Part shown: positions 37,506 through 46,965 of the stretch, in pieces
How positions within the stretch are numbered: the first letter of the stretch is position 1
Layout: the number at the start of each line of letters is the position of its first letter
NCBI RefSeq assembly: GCF_014251795.1
Contig: NZ_CP059201.1
Coordinates: forward strand, 186,001-250,000
Direction of reading: 5' to 3'
DNA length: 64,000 nt
Source: Blattabacterium cuenoti
Lineage (GTDB): Bacteria; Bacteroidota; Bacteroidia; Flavobacteriales; Blattabacteriaceae
Notes under the pieces: generated by a model
What the model was told of the DNA's origin: nothing
The model's database searches: none
The model's input: the letters and a program-made list of their open reading frames with translations, nothing else
Program-made: the position numbers and the translations under genes

Positions 37506-38271
37506 TAGATTTTATATATTTTGTTACACTTTGATCTAATTTATTTTTATCTAATGATAATGATTGAATAAAAGAACTTCCAATGATTCCTCCATTAGCA
37601 TACTGACATGATAAATCAAAAGTTTTTTTATCTTTTATGCCAAATCCAATTAATTTTGGAGTATCAATAGATAATTCTTTAATACGTTCGAAAAACGATA
37701 TTTGTTCCTGTCCAAAAAAATTCATACTACCTGTAGTAGAAACAGAAGAAACTATATATAAAAAACCATCACTAATTTTACTTAACATCAGTATTCTAGA
37801 TGAATGAGTTTTTGGAGTGATCAAAAATATCATAGACAAAGAATATTTATGAAATATGTTTTGATATTTATTCAAATAAATATCAATAGGAAGATCAGGT
37901 AAAATTAGTCCGGAAACACCTGATTCTTTACATCTTTTTAAAAATTTCTTTTGTCCAAATTGATAAAATTGATTATAATATCCCATAAGAATAATAGGAA
38001 TTTTTATTTCATTTTTAAATTTTTCTATTTGATCAAATAATAAAGAAATATTCATTCCATTATTCAACGAAATTTGATTACTATTTTGTATAATTATTCC
38101 ATCTGCTAAAGGATCAGAATAAGGGATTCCTATTTCAATTAAATCAACAGAAAGATTTTGCAAAATTTTTACAATTTCCATTGTACTGTTAATATAAGGA
38201 AATCCTGCTGTAAAATAAATGCATAATATACTTTTATTTTTATTTTTAAATAAATTATGAATTTGATTCAT
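37498..38271 (-). CDS. trpA: Tryptophan synthase alpha chain
   Basis: A 257-residue TIM barrel. The catalytic Glu is in LIEIGIPYSDPLADG and the Asp in GLILPDLPID; ILMGYYNQFYQFG and VSSVSTTGS bind substrate. It cleaves indole-3-glycerol phosphate and passes indole to TrpB. It overlaps trpB by 17 nt and yggS by 8 nt at the opposite end. Last gene of trpEGDCFBA. Confidence 0.97.
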   Translation of the reverse strand: MNQIHNLFKNKNKSILCIYFTAGFPYINSTMEIVKILQNLSVDLIEIGIPYSDPLADGIIIQNSNQISLNNGMNISLLFDQIEKFKNEIKIPIILMGYYNQFYQFGQKKFLKRCKESGVSGLILPDLPIDIYLNKYQNIFHKYSLSMIFLITPKTHSSRILMLSKISDGFLYIVSSVSTTGSMNFFGQEQISFFERIKELSIDTPKLIGFGIKDKKTFDLSCQYANGGIIGSSFIQSLSLDKNKLDQSVTKYIKSIR

Positions 38272-39460
38272 TATTTTTTAATAATTTAACAAAATATTTA
38301 TCGTAAATATTAATATCTTTATCCCCTCTTCCAGATAATGTCACAATTACTACATCTTTTTTTTGAATAGGTATTTTTTTTAATGCAGCTAATGCATGTG
38401 CACTTTCTAAAGAAGGAATTATACCTTCTGATTGAGTTAACTCATATCCTGCCTGTAAAGCTTCCTCATCTGTAGAAAATAAAAATTTTACACGTTCTTT
38501 TACAAATAGATTGGCAAACATAGGTCCAATTCCTGGATAATCTAGACCAGGAGATATAGAATGAGTAGGAAGAACTTGACCATATTGGTCTTGTAAAATC
38601 AATGTCATACTTCCATGTAATATTCCTTTAGATCCACAGTGAATAGAAGCAGCTGTTTTTTTTGTTTCAATACCTAATCCAGCTGCTTCTACAGCGATTA
38701 GATATACAGAATCGTTGTCAAGAAAATGATAAAATGATCCTGCAGCATTGCTTCCTCCTCCTATACAGGACACTACATAATTAGGAAAAGAAAATCCTTC
38801 TACCTCTTTTAATTGTATTTTAATTTCTTCACTAATAATAGATTGAATATCTGCTACCATTTGAGGATAAGGATGAGGACCTACTGTGGAACCTATTAAA
38901 TAATAACTTTCTGGATGATTGATCCAATAACGAATAGCTTCATTGACAGCATCTTTTAACGTTTTACTTCCACTATAAACTGGACTAACTTCAGCTCCAA
39001 GAGATTTCATTCTGATGACGTTACTATATTGACGTTGCATATCTATTTCTCCCATAAAAATTATGCATTTTAAATCCATTAATGCACAAATAGTAGCAGT
39101 CGCTACTCCATGTTGTCCAGCCCCTGTTTCTGCAACTATCCTTTTTTTTCCCAATTTTCTAGCTAATAAAGCTTGACCTATAGCATTATTTATTTTATGA
39201 GATCCTGTATGATTTAAATCTTCTCTTTTAAGATAAATTTTAGCATTGTATTGATTAGAATACTTTTTACTAAAAAATAAAGGAGAAGGTCTCCCTACAT
39301 AATTTTTTAATAATTCTTTATACATTTTTTGATATTCATAGCTTGTAATCAGTTTTTTGTATTTACATTGTAATTCTTTTATATGATGATATAACATTTC
39401 AGGTATAAAAGCCCCTCCAAATTCTCCATAATATCCATTTTTATCTACAAAAAATTTCAT
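38255..39460 (-). CDS. trpB: Tryptophan synthase beta chain
   Basis: A 401-residue PLP enzyme joining indole and serine. GEFGGAFIPEML is the standard start, the PLP Lys is Lys89 in HTGSHKINNAIGQALLA, ETGAGQHGVATAT and the phosphate loop CIGGGSNAAGSF follow. Its start overlaps the trpF stop by 4 nt. Confidence 0.98.
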   Translation of the reverse strand: MKFFVDKNGYYGEFGGAFIPEMLYHHIKELQCKYKKLITSYEYQKMYKELLKNYVGRPSPLFFSKKYSNQYNAKIYLKREDLNHTGSHKINNAIGQALLARKLGKKRIVAETGAGQHGVATATICALMDLKCIIFMGEIDMQRQYSNVIRMKSLGAEVSPVYSGSKTLKDAVNEAIRYWINHPESYYLIGSTVGPHPYPQMVADIQSIISEEIKIQLKEVEGFSFPNYVVSCIGGGSNAAGSFYHFLDNDSVYLIAVEAAGLGIETKKTAASIHCGSKGILHGSMTLILQDQYGQVLPTHSISPGLDYPGIGPMFANLFVKERVKFLFSTDEEALQAGYELTQSEGIIPSLESAHALAALKKIPIQKKDVVIVTLSGRGDKDINIYDKYFVKLLKNNESNS

Positions 39461-40080
39461 AAACTTCTTATTTTTTTCATAAATATATTTAACTTGATAC
39501 TGTTCTTTTTTCCTGGAAAAATTTCAAATCTACTATTAACATCTATTCCAAACATTTTAGGATGAAAAAAATTTTTGATTTGATCAAAATCTTCCATTCC
39601 AATACCTCCACTTAAGAAAAATGGAACATGAAAAGTGTATTCATCAAGTTTTTTCCAGCAAAATTTTTTCCCACTTCCTCCATAATGAATTGTATGACTA
39701 TCAAATAAAAAATAAGTACAAAAAGGAATATAATCTATAGTTTCTTGATTAAAAGAAAATAGATTATCTATCCTAAAACTTTTAATTAATTTTAACCCTT
39801 TTTGAAATAATTTTTCACAATAAGAAGGACTTTCTGTCCCATGTAATTGAACAATATCTAATTTATGTTTCTTTACTATTTTCAATATATTTTCTTCTGA
39901 TTCATTCACAAAAACACCTACTTTTAATATTTTTTGTTTAAATTTTGGCATAATAAAATTGAAACCTACAAACCTTGGAGAATGAGGATAAAATATAAAA
40001 CCTATAAAATCAGGTAACAAATCAGATATTTTTTGTATTTTGAATTTTATTCCGCATATTTTCATTTTTATAGATCTCAT
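39457..40080 (-). CDS. trpF: Phosphoribosylanthranilate isomerase
   Basis: A 207-residue TIM barrel with the catalytic Cys in KICGIK, DFIGFIFYPHSPRFV, VQLHGTESPSYC, the Asp in YFLFDSHTIHYGGSGKKF, and FFLSGGIGMEDF. Met1 (40080) or Met6 may be the start. It lies one base after trpC. Confidence 0.95.
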   Translation of the reverse strand: MRSIKMKICGIKFKIQKISDLLPDFIGFIFYPHSPRFVGFNFIMPKFKQKILKVGVFVNESEENILKIVKKHKLDIVQLHGTESPSYCEKLFQKGLKLIKSFRIDNLFSFNQETIDYIPFCTYFLFDSHTIHYGGSGKKFCWKKLDEYTFHVPFFLSGGIGMEDFDQIKNFFHPKMFGIDVNSRFEIFPGKKNSIKLNIFMKKIRSL

Positions 40081-40081
40081 A

Positions 40082-40876
40082 TCATATTTTTTCCTTCCCT
40101 TCCAAGGAATCTATAAGGTTCTTACAGGTTTTTCCAGGATCTTTTTCTTTCATAAAATATTCTCCAATTAAAAAACCTTTGAATCCTTGTTTTTTTAATT
40201 CTAATATATGATTCACGTTATTGATTCCACTTTCTGCAATCTTCACATAATCATTAGGGATTTTTGAAGATAATTTGAAACAATTATTATAATCTACAAT
40301 AAAAGTTTGCAAATTTCTGTTATTAATTCCTATAATATCAAAATTATCTGTTATCTTATCTATTTCAAATTCATTATGAATTTCAATCAAAACTTCTAAA
40401 CCAATACTTTTTGAAAGTTGATAAAAATTAAATATCTGATTTTTAGAAAGAATTCCCGCTATTAATAAAATAATATCAGCTCCGATAGATTTAGATTCTA
40501 TAATTTGGTATTCATCGATAATAAAATCTTTTCTTAATATAGGAATAGAAACTATAGAACGTGATTTTTTTAAATCTTCGTTTTTTCCAGAGAAAAAGTG
40601 TTCATCTGTAAGAATAGATATTCCACTAACTCCTGATAATTCATAATCCTTAACTACTTTTTCTACAAATATTGTATTATTAATAATTCCTTTAGATGGA
40701 GATTTACATTTAAATTCTGCAATGATACCCGTATGACTTTGATTTATATTTTTTACCAGAGAAAAAGTTTTTTCTTGAAAAAAAGAACTAGATTCTAATT
40801 TTTTTATAGGAGATACAATTTTCTTGTTATAGACCTCTTTTCTTTTTATAGATATAATTTGGTCAAGAATATTCAT
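40082..40876 (-). CDS. trpC: Indole-3-glycerol phosphate synthase
   Basis: A 264-residue TIM barrel. IIAEFKCKSPSKGII carries two catalytic Lys and the phosphate site; GVSGISILTDEHFFSG, ILRKDFIIDEYQI, DIIGINNRNLQTF and KIAESGINN follow. It overlaps trpD by 4 nt. TrpC and TrpF are separate here, as in most Bacteroidetes. Confidence 0.97.
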   Translation of the reverse strand: MNILDQIISIKRKEVYNKKIVSPIKKLESSSFFQEKTFSLVKNINQSHTGIIAEFKCKSPSKGIINNTIFVEKVVKDYELSGVSGISILTDEHFFSGKNEDLKKSRSIVSIPILRKDFIIDEYQIIESKSIGADIILLIAGILSKNQIFNFYQLSKSIGLEVLIEIHNEFEIDKITDNFDIIGINNRNLQTFIVDYNNCFKLSSKIPNDYVKIAESGINNVNHILELKKQGFKGFLIGEYFMKEKDPGKTCKNLIDSLEGKEKI

Positions 40877-41871
40877 AAGCTTAATAATTTTTTTAGAATA
40901 TTCTTTGCTTTTCCACTTTTTAGTGAACGTTTTGCTTTATCATAATTATTTTCAAGACTATCTTGATTTAATAAACTTAATGCAAATGTAGCGTTTGTTA
41001 AAACAACTTCATTTTGAGAGAAAGTCCCCTCTCCAGATAAAACATTGATAAATATACGGATATTTTCTTCTGTATTTTTTCCTCCTTTTAATTCTTTTGG
41101 ATTAATTATAATTTTTTTCTTTCCCATTTCTAATTCTTCTATAGAATAAAATTGTTCACCTTTTTGCGTATAACATTTGAATCCACTAGTAAGTGTGATT
41201 TCATCATATCCATCTAAACTATGAACAATAGCATAATTTTTATTTGTATTTTGGTACATATAATAATATATTCTTGCTAATTCTAAATTATTGACACCTA
41301 ATAATTGATTTTTTGGTTTTCCTGGATTTAATAATGGACCAAGCGTATTAAAAATAGTTCTGACTCCTAATTCTTTTCTGACTACAGATATAGTCCCTAA
41401 TATAGGGTGAAATATCGGAGCATGTAAATAACAAATTCCTACTTTATCTAATTGGTTTTTTAAATTTTCTTCTTTGTTAGTAAAATGATATCCCAATCCT
41501 CTTAATATATTTGAAGAACCAGTAATAGAAGAAGAACTAAAACTGCCATGTTTTATTACTTTTTCTCCTGCTCCTGCTACAATAAAACATGCTAAAGTAG
41601 AAATATTAAAAGTATTTTTTTCATCCCCGCCTGTTCCTACAATGTCAATTGCATTAAATTCTGTAAGATTAACTTTTATGGATAGTTCCATTATAGCTTG
41701 TTTAAATCCTATTATTTCTTCTAAAGTAGGAGATCTCATATTATATATAGTGATTATAGCTATAATTTGTGTTGGACTCATTTTTCCTTTTGATAATTCT
41801 AAAAATAGATTCTTTGCTTCTTGTTTTTTCAGTGTTTTTTCTAAAAAAAGATTTTTTAGTATTTGTTTCAT
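40873..41871 (-). CDS. trpD: Anthranilate phosphoribosyltransferase
   Basis: A 332-residue enzyme with the PRPP motif GTGGDEKNTFNIST, KHGSFSSSSITGSSNILRGLG, and FNTLGPLLNPGKPKNQLLGV. It is not fused to TrpG. It lies 3 nt after trpG and overlaps trpC by 4 nt. Confidence 0.97.
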   Translation of the reverse strand: MKQILKNLFLEKTLKKQEAKNLFLELSKGKMSPTQIIAIITIYNMRSPTLEEIIGFKQAIMELSIKVNLTEFNAIDIVGTGGDEKNTFNISTLACFIVAGAGEKVIKHGSFSSSSITGSSNILRGLGYHFTNKEENLKNQLDKVGICYLHAPIFHPILGTISVVRKELGVRTIFNTLGPLLNPGKPKNQLLGVNNLELARIYYYMYQNTNKNYAIVHSLDGYDEITLTSGFKCYTQKGEQFYSIEELEMGKKKIIINPKELKGGKNTEENIRIFINVLSGEGTFSQNEVVLTNATFALSLLNQDSLENNYDKAKRSLKSGKAKNILKKLLSL

Positions 41872-41874
41872 AAT

Positions 41875-42453
41875 TTAACTTAAATTCAACCAATTATCTA
41901 TAATTTTTTCTCCATATGGAGTTAAAATAGATTCTGGATGAAATTGGACCCCACGTACATCGTAAAATTTATGACGTAATGCCATAATTTCTCCTTTATT
42001 TCCAATAGCTGTGATCTGAAGTTCGTCAGGAAAATTTTTTTGAGATATAATCCAAGAATGATAACGTCCAACTTTAATTTTTTTAGGTAATTTTTGAAAT
42101 AAAATTTCTTTTGGATCTACTATTTGAATCAAACTAGATATTCCATGATAAACTTTTTTTGTATTGATAAGAGTAGCTCCAAATACTTCTCCTATTGCTT
42201 GCTGTCCTAAACAAACTCCAAAAATACTTTTAGTAGATGCAAAAGTTTTCACTAAAGATTTTAAAATATGTGCTTCATCAGGAATTCCAGGTCCTGGAGA
42301 AAGAATAATTTTATTATATTTTTCTATATCTGAAAGTTGAATCTCATTATTTCTAGATACTTGTATAGAATTTTTTGTCGATTTTTTGACAGCATGAACA
42401 AGATTATAAGTAAAGGAATCATAATTATCCAAAATCAGTATTTTTTTTTTCAT
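41875..42453 (-). CDS. trpG: Anthranilate synthase component II (glutaminase)
   Basis: A 192-residue amidotransferase. LDNYDSFTYNLVH, LSPGPGIPDE, nucleophile Cys81 in FGVCLGQQAIGE, and GVQFHPESILTPYG are diagnostic. In some bacteria the same subunit also serves PabB for folate; no pabB is seen here. It follows trpE by 7 nt. Confidence 0.97.
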   Translation of the reverse strand: MKKKILILDNYDSFTYNLVHAVKKSTKNSIQVSRNNEIQLSDIEKYNKIILSPGPGIPDEAHILKSLVKTFASTKSIFGVCLGQQAIGEVFGATLINTKKVYHGISSLIQIVDPKEILFQKLPKKIKVGRYHSWIISQKNFPDELQITAIGNKGEIMALRHKFYDVRGVQFHPESILTPYGEKIIDNWLNLS

Positions 42454-42460
42454 AATACTT

Positions 42461-43870
42461 TCATATGTTTTTAGCTAATTCGATAGACTTCAATAAGGCC
42501 ATAAGTTTGTTATTTACTTCTTCCAATTCTTTTTCTTCTTTAGAATTGGATACAATACCTGCGCCAGCTTGAAAAAATAGGATATTATTTTTACTTACAA
42601 AAGAACGAATAATTATCGCCGTGTTAATACAAGAATTATTTAATCCAAAAAAACCAATTGCTCCTCCATATACTCCTCTATTTTGATTTTCAATTTGATC
42701 GATTAATTCCATAGCTTTATACTTAGGTGCACCAGAAAGAGTTCCTGCAGGAAAAGAATCTCCAAATACTTTTATAATTGATATATTCTTTTCTATTTTT
42801 CCAGACACTTTAGACACCATGTGTAATACATGAGAAAAAATTTGAATTTCTTTAAATTCTTCTACTTTTACATTATAAGAATTTTTACTAAGATCATTTC
42901 TTGCTAAATCTACTAACATAACATGTTCTGCATTTTCTTTCGGATCATTTTCTAGGGTTTCTGAAAGTTTTTTATCCTGTTCTTTATTTCCTGATCTTCG
43001 TATTGTTCCTGCTATCGGATTAATATAAGCTATTTGATTATGAATAATAAGTTGTGATTCTGGAGAAGATCCAAACAATTTATAATTTCCATAATCAAAA
43101 TAAAAGAGATACGGAGAAGGATTTATAAATCGTAAAGCACGATATACATTAAATTCATCTCCTTTAAACTTTTGTTGAAACTGACGAGATAACACAATTT
43201 GAAAAACATCTCCACGTAAACAGGCTTTGATTCCTAAAGATACCATTTTTTTATACTCCATATCTGTTACATTTGAATGACGATTTCCAACAGATTTAAA
43301 TGAGAAAGATGTAAAATTTTTCTTTTTGATTAATTCAATTAATTGATTGATATAAGTTTTTTTTTCAAAATCATGGAATTGATGTTCTATTAAATAGATT
43401 TCATGATGAAAATGATGAAATACGATTAAATTTTTATAAAAACCGAACCGTATTTGTGGAAGATTATATATTTCTTTAATTGTAGAATTAAATTGAATAT
43501 TTTCAAAATGTTGAATGCTATCATAAGATATATATCCATATAATCCTGAATAATCAATAGTTATATTTTTATTTTCAAATTTTGAAAAAAAATCCTCAAT
43601 TAAAATTTTTATATCTAATTTTTCATTTATAAAAATGTGTTTGTGAACACTGTTAGGATATGATATTCTCAATACATTTTTATCTAAAATAAGTTCAGAA
43701 ATAGGATTAAGACAAAGAATAGAGAAATTTTTTTTTGAAAATTGATAATCAGAAGATTCTAATAATAACGGATTAGGAAAAACATCTCTTAATTTTAAAT
43801 ATAATTCTATTGGTGTAGTACTATCAGCTAAAATTTTTTTCTGAATAGTTCTAAAATTAAATTTGAACAT
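42461..43870 (-). CDS. trpE: Anthranilate synthase component I
   Basis: A 469-residue chorismate-utilising enzyme. The core has PSPYLFYFDYGNYKLFGSSPE, PIAGTIRRSGN, DLARNDLSKN, FPAGTLSGAPKYKAMELI and QAGAGIVSNS. The N-terminal part contains LLESSDY, in line with the LLES element that binds feedback tryptophan, so inhibition by Trp may be kept. It is the first gene of the operon, with a 120-nt structured leader. Confidence 0.97.
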   Translation of the reverse strand: MFKFNFRTIQKKILADSTTPIELYLKLRDVFPNPLLLESSDYQFSKKNFSILCLNPISELILDKNVLRISYPNSVHKHIFINEKLDIKILIEDFFSKFENKNITIDYSGLYGYISYDSIQHFENIQFNSTIKEIYNLPQIRFGFYKNLIVFHHFHHEIYLIEHQFHDFEKKTYINQLIELIKKKNFTSFSFKSVGNRHSNVTDMEYKKMVSLGIKACLRGDVFQIVLSRQFQQKFKGDEFNVYRALRFINPSPYLFYFDYGNYKLFGSSPESQLIIHNQIAYINPIAGTIRRSGNKEQDKKLSETLENDPKENAEHVMLVDLARNDLSKNSYNVKVEEFKEIQIFSHVLHMVSKVSGKIEKNISIIKVFGDSFPAGTLSGAPKYKAMELIDQIENQNRGVYGGAIGFFGLNNSCINTAIIIRSFVSKNNILFFQAGAGIVSNSKEEKELEEVNNKLMALLKSIELAKNI

Positions 43871-43893
43871 GATTTATGGTATTTTGACATTAT

Positions 43894-43921
43894 AAAAAAA
43901 GGCCGTCACAAAGACAAGCCT
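43894..43921 (-). terminator. Intrinsic terminator in the trp leader (attenuator candidate)
   Basis: On the minus strand AGGCTTGTC, loop TTTGT and GACGGCCT form an 8-bp stem with one bulged T and one G-T pair, followed by TTTTTT. It ends 24 nt before the trpE ATG, downstream of the candidate promoter, so it must be passed to express the operon. Confidence 0.65.
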
Positions 43922-43925
43922 CAAA

Positions 43926-43945
43926 AATATTGTCAACACAATACT
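43926..43945 (-). promoter_or_regulatory. Upstream leader hairpin competing with the trp terminator
   Basis: On the minus strand AGTATTGT, loop GTTG, ACAATATT form an 8-bp stem (one G-T pair). Its 3' arm holds GACAA (43930-43934), which can pair instead with TTGTC (43913-43917), the 5' arm of the terminator. That gives a 1:2 / 2:3 / 3:4 arrangement as in classic attenuators. No Trp-rich leader peptide is visible. Confidence 0.5.
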
Positions 43946-43994
43946 TTAATTGAAGAATACCATTTACTACTTGAGAAATGACATTTACATCATG

Positions 43995-44002
43995 CAAATA
44001 TA
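43995..44002 (-). promoter_or_regulatory. Candidate -7 box for the trp operon
   Basis: The minus strand reads TATATTTG. The predicted start is near 43989, giving a leader of about 120 nt. A perfect 9+9 palindrome (CTATTTATT/AATAAATAG, 44016-44035) lies just upstream, where the -33 region would be; it may be an operator but AT-rich palindromes of this size occur by chance. Confidence 0.5.
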
Positions 44003-44051
44003 AATAAATTTTTTTCTATTTATTTTAATAAATAGTGCATAATTCGATTAT

Positions 44052-45797
44052 ATGAAAATATTTATTTTTACTTTCTTTATTTTTTTTATCTATAATTCAT
44101 GCATCTATACATGCATCTGTAACAGTATAGATGAAAAAAAAATAAATCAAATGCATATTGACGAAAAAGAAAATGATAAATTTTATCATCCTACTTTTCA
44201 AGATTATAAATATTGGACAGAAGAAATGAATATAAAAAAAACTTTTTTAGAAAAATCTTTTTCTATAAAAAAATATTATTCTCAAAATTTTTTAAAAAAT
44301 GATGATATAAGTTTTTTTTCCAGAAATGGAAAAGACTTTCTTATTATTAGAGATGAAAAATTTATGAAAGGAAATTTTAATCAAAATATGCAAAAAAATA
44401 TCTTTTTTTTTCAAGATCCTTTTTTTTATCGAGAAAAAATTCAATATTATGATGTAAAAACTCCTATTTCAGAAATTTTTTATATAAATAATTCTTTTAA
44501 TGGAGAAAAAATATTAAGTGCTTTTTTTTCTAAAAATTTTAATGAAAAAATTAACTATTCTATAGAATATAGAAATTCTAATTTAAAAAATAAAATAAAA
44601 AAAAGTAAAGATTTAATATTAACTACCTTGAATTATCAAGATCATGATAATTATAAATTGTGGGGACATTATATTTATCAAAAATTTGAAACAAAAGAAA
44701 AAGAAAAAATCCCAAAATGGGATATAATGAATTACAAAAATGTTTTTTTTAATTATAAAAAATTAGTTCATAGCAGATTTTATATAAATTTCATTCAAAA
44801 AATATTTTCTTTTAAAGAAAGATCGATATGTTTAAAAAATTATGTGGAATATGAAAAATATTTTATAAACTATTCATTTTATGATTCTTATATATTTCAT
44901 AATTTTGAAAAAAAAACAATGAATCATTTTTATTTGAGAAATGGTTTATTTTTAATTTTCAATCAAAAAAAAATAAATATAGAAGTAGGATCTATTTTTG
45001 ATAAAATACATTATCAATTATTGAGTGCAAATGATTTTAAAAATAAATATATCAATAATTTATCCATACAAACTAAAGTAAATTATCCTATTAGTAATGT
45101 TTTGAATTTCTATTCAAATGGAAAATGGATTATCGGAAATGGAAATAAAAACATTAATTATCAAACTGATATTATGTTAAATACTTTTTTATTTTCAAAA
45201 TTTTTGTTTTTAACTCGATTGAATATTGATAACATCAAAAATGATCAAAATATCAATCAAAAAAAAACAATAGATTTTTCTTTAAGTTCTGAACATGGAG
45301 ATAAATATTCTATTTTTATATCTAGATTAAATCATTTTTCAATGAAAAAAATTTATTCATATGGATTTAAAATTCAAACCACACATGAAATATCAAAATT
45401 TGAATTAAATAATATTTTTTTCTATCACAAGTGTAATGATAATCCATTAATTTTTTCTATTCCAAATTTTTTATCTAAAAATACAATTTTTTATAAAAAT
45501 AATTATTTTAATCAAGCTTTATTTATACAAACAGGTTTTTCTTTTCATTATTTTAGTAATCCTAAAAAAATTTCTTATCCTTTTGATTTTCAAAGTTTTT
45601 TTTTAGAAAAAGAGTATCTTCCTATTGAAGGGAAAATTTCAAAAACTTATTTTTTAGATTATTTTTTCAATTTTAAAATATATAGAACTATATTTTACTT
45701 TAATATTCACAATATAGATACAGAATTTATTTCTAATCCTCATAATCCTCATAGGATATTTATTAAAACTGGTTTCGTTTGGAATCTTTTTACTTAA
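44052..45797 (+). CDS. Putative outer membrane porin (Porin_10-like)
   Basis: A 581-residue protein with a signal peptide (hydrophobic residues 3-20). The part near residues 130-180, reading YYDVKTPISEIFYIN then FSKNFNEKINYSIEYRNS, resembles the start of the barrel in Bacteroidetes putative porins of the Porin_10 type. The remainder is rich in alternating aromatic and polar residues, and it ends in FIKTGFVWNLF with an aromatic last residue but one, as expected for an outer-membrane barrel. The base composition is extremely AT-rich and the sequence much diverged, so the family call is by pattern only. Substrate is unknown. It is divergent from trpE. Confidence 0.6.
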   Translation: MKIFIFTFFIFFIYNSCIYTCICNSIDEKKINQMHIDEKENDKFYHPTFQDYKYWTEEMNIKKTFLEKSFSIKKYYSQNFLKNDDISFFSRNGKDFLIIRDEKFMKGNFNQNMQKNIFFFQDPFFYREKIQYYDVKTPISEIFYINNSFNGEKILSAFFSKNFNEKINYSIEYRNSNLKNKIKKSKDLILTTLNYQDHDNYKLWGHYIYQKFETKEKEKIPKWDIMNYKNVFFNYKKLVHSRFYINFIQKIFSFKERSICLKNYVEYEKYFINYSFYDSYIFHNFEKKTMNHFYLRNGLFLIFNQKKINIEVGSIFDKIHYQLLSANDFKNKYINNLSIQTKVNYPISNVLNFYSNGKWIIGNGNKNINYQTDIMLNTFLFSKFLFLTRLNIDNIKNDQNINQKKTIDFSLSSEHGDKYSIFISRLNHFSMKKIYSYGFKIQTTHEISKFELNNIFFYHKCNDNPLIFSIPNFLSKNTIFYKNNYFNQALFIQTGFSFHYFSNPKKISYPFDFQSFFLEKEYLPIEGKISKTYFLDYFFNFKIYRTIFYFNIHNIDTEFISNPHNPHRIFIKTGFVWNLFT

Positions 45798-45851
45798 ATT
45801 ATAAAAATATATCTGTAAAAAACGTAATTTTATTTATCGAAAGTTAATAAA

Positions 45852-46517
45852 ATGAATAAATTTTTTTATTTTGTATTATTATTTTTGATGTCATCATTTT
45901 ACTTTTTACAAAAAGTACAAGGAAAAAATAAAAAAGAAATAGAAAATGTCATTGAATATGTGAAGAAATATGCTGTTTTTGCTATTGAAGAAATGGAAAA
46001 ATTTGGAATTCCAGCTAGTATTAAATTAGGTCAAGGTATTTTAGAATCTTCTGTTGGAAACAGTTCTTTATCAAAAGCTACAAATAATCATTTTGGAATT
46101 AAATGCGGTAAAAATTGGATGGGTGACATTTATTATCATGATGACGATCTTCCAAAAGAATGTTTTCGAAAATATAATTCTGTGGAGGAATCTTTTCATG
46201 ATCACTCTAAATTTTTACAACAACCACGTTACTCAAAACTGTTTGATCTTAAAAAAAATGACTATCAAGCTTGGGCAGAGGAATTAAAAAAAGCAGGTTA
46301 TGCTACATCCTTAAATTATGCGAATTTATTAATTGATCAGATTGAGAAATACTATTTATGGAAATTTGATCAAAATGCTACTTGTAGCATGGAAAAGAGA
46401 ATTAACCAATATTTAAATTATATACAAAAACAGAAAAATCAGAATTTTTTTTTCAAAATATTTAATGATAAAATACGTTTTTTTATAAAATTTTTTTCAA
46501 AAAAAAAAGTTACATGA
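45852..46517 (+). CDS. Glucosaminidase-domain peptidoglycan hydrolase
   Basis: A 221-residue exported protein (signal peptide, residues about 1-22). The glucosaminidase/GH73 domain covers about 35-175, with KFGIPASIKLGQGILESSVGNS (catalytic Glu), ATNNHFGIKCGKNW, FRKYNSVEESFHDHSKFL and LKKAGYATSLNYANLLIDQIEKY. It should cut the glycan strands of peptidoglycan. Flavobacterial relatives often carry a C-terminal LysM domain; here only a short basic tail remains. MurI in this window also points to a retained cell wall. Confidence 0.88.
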   Translation: MNKFFYFVLLFLMSSFYFLQKVQGKNKKEIENVIEYVKKYAVFAIEEMEKFGIPASIKLGQGILESSVGNSSLSKATNNHFGIKCGKNWMGDIYYHDDDLPKECFRKYNSVEESFHDHSKFLQQPRYSKLFDLKKNDYQAWAEELKKAGYATSLNYANLLIDQIEKYYLWKFDQNATCSMEKRINQYLNYIQKQKNQNFFFKIFNDKIRFFIKFFSKKKVT

Positions 46518-46549
46518 TCTAATTATGCTTAGAATTAAAATTTTTTAAT

Positions 46550-46951
46550 ATGAACCTGAACCCTAGTAATTTAAGATATAGTAAAAACCATGAGTGGATA
46601 GGAATCCAGAACGAAAAAAATGAAGCTTATATAGGGATTACACACTTTGCCCAAAATGAGTTAGGAGATATTGTTTATTTAGATGTTGAAAATTCAATAA
46701 TAGGAAAAAAAATCAAATCAAATAATTCATTTGGAACAATAGAAGCGGTTAAAACTGTTTCAGATTTATTCATGCCTGTTTCAGGTTTTATTATTGAAAT
46801 TAATAAAAAATTGTTATCTCATCCAGAATTGATTAACGAAAGTTCTTATCATGAAGGATGGATTATACGAATAAAAATTATAGATATCGAAGAATACAGA
46901 AAATTAATGTCTTTGAATGAATACGAAAAATATATACAAAAATCAAAATAA
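46550..46951 (+). CDS. gcvH: Glycine cleavage system H protein
   Basis: A 133-residue lipoyl carrier. NLRYSKNHEWIGIQ, THFAQNELGDIVYLDV and FGTIEAVKTVSDLFMPVSG are standard, with Lys68 as the lipoylated residue. It shuttles the aminomethyl group between GcvP, GcvT and GcvL; none of these is in the window. It sits 14 nt before ccoI, a common arrangement near small Bacteroidetes operons but with no known functional link. Confidence 0.96.
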   Translation: MNLNPSNLRYSKNHEWIGIQNEKNEAYIGITHFAQNELGDIVYLDVENSIIGKKIKSNNSFGTIEAVKTVSDLFMPVSGFIIEINKKLLSHPELINESSYHEGWIIRIKIIDIEEYRKLMSLNEYEKYIQKSK

Positions 46952-46965
46952 TCAAGAAATAAAAT

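Noticed and set aside
43922-43990. Tryptophan-rich leader peptide for trp attenuation
   Set aside because: The ATG frames in the leader are only 5 codons long without Trp; the one TGG codon is in a frame with no start.
44016-44035. Palindrome CTATTTATT-TT-AATAAATAG as a certain trp operator
   Set aside because: At this base composition about ten 9-bp inverted repeats with short loops are expected by chance in 64 kb; mentioned only with the trp promoter.
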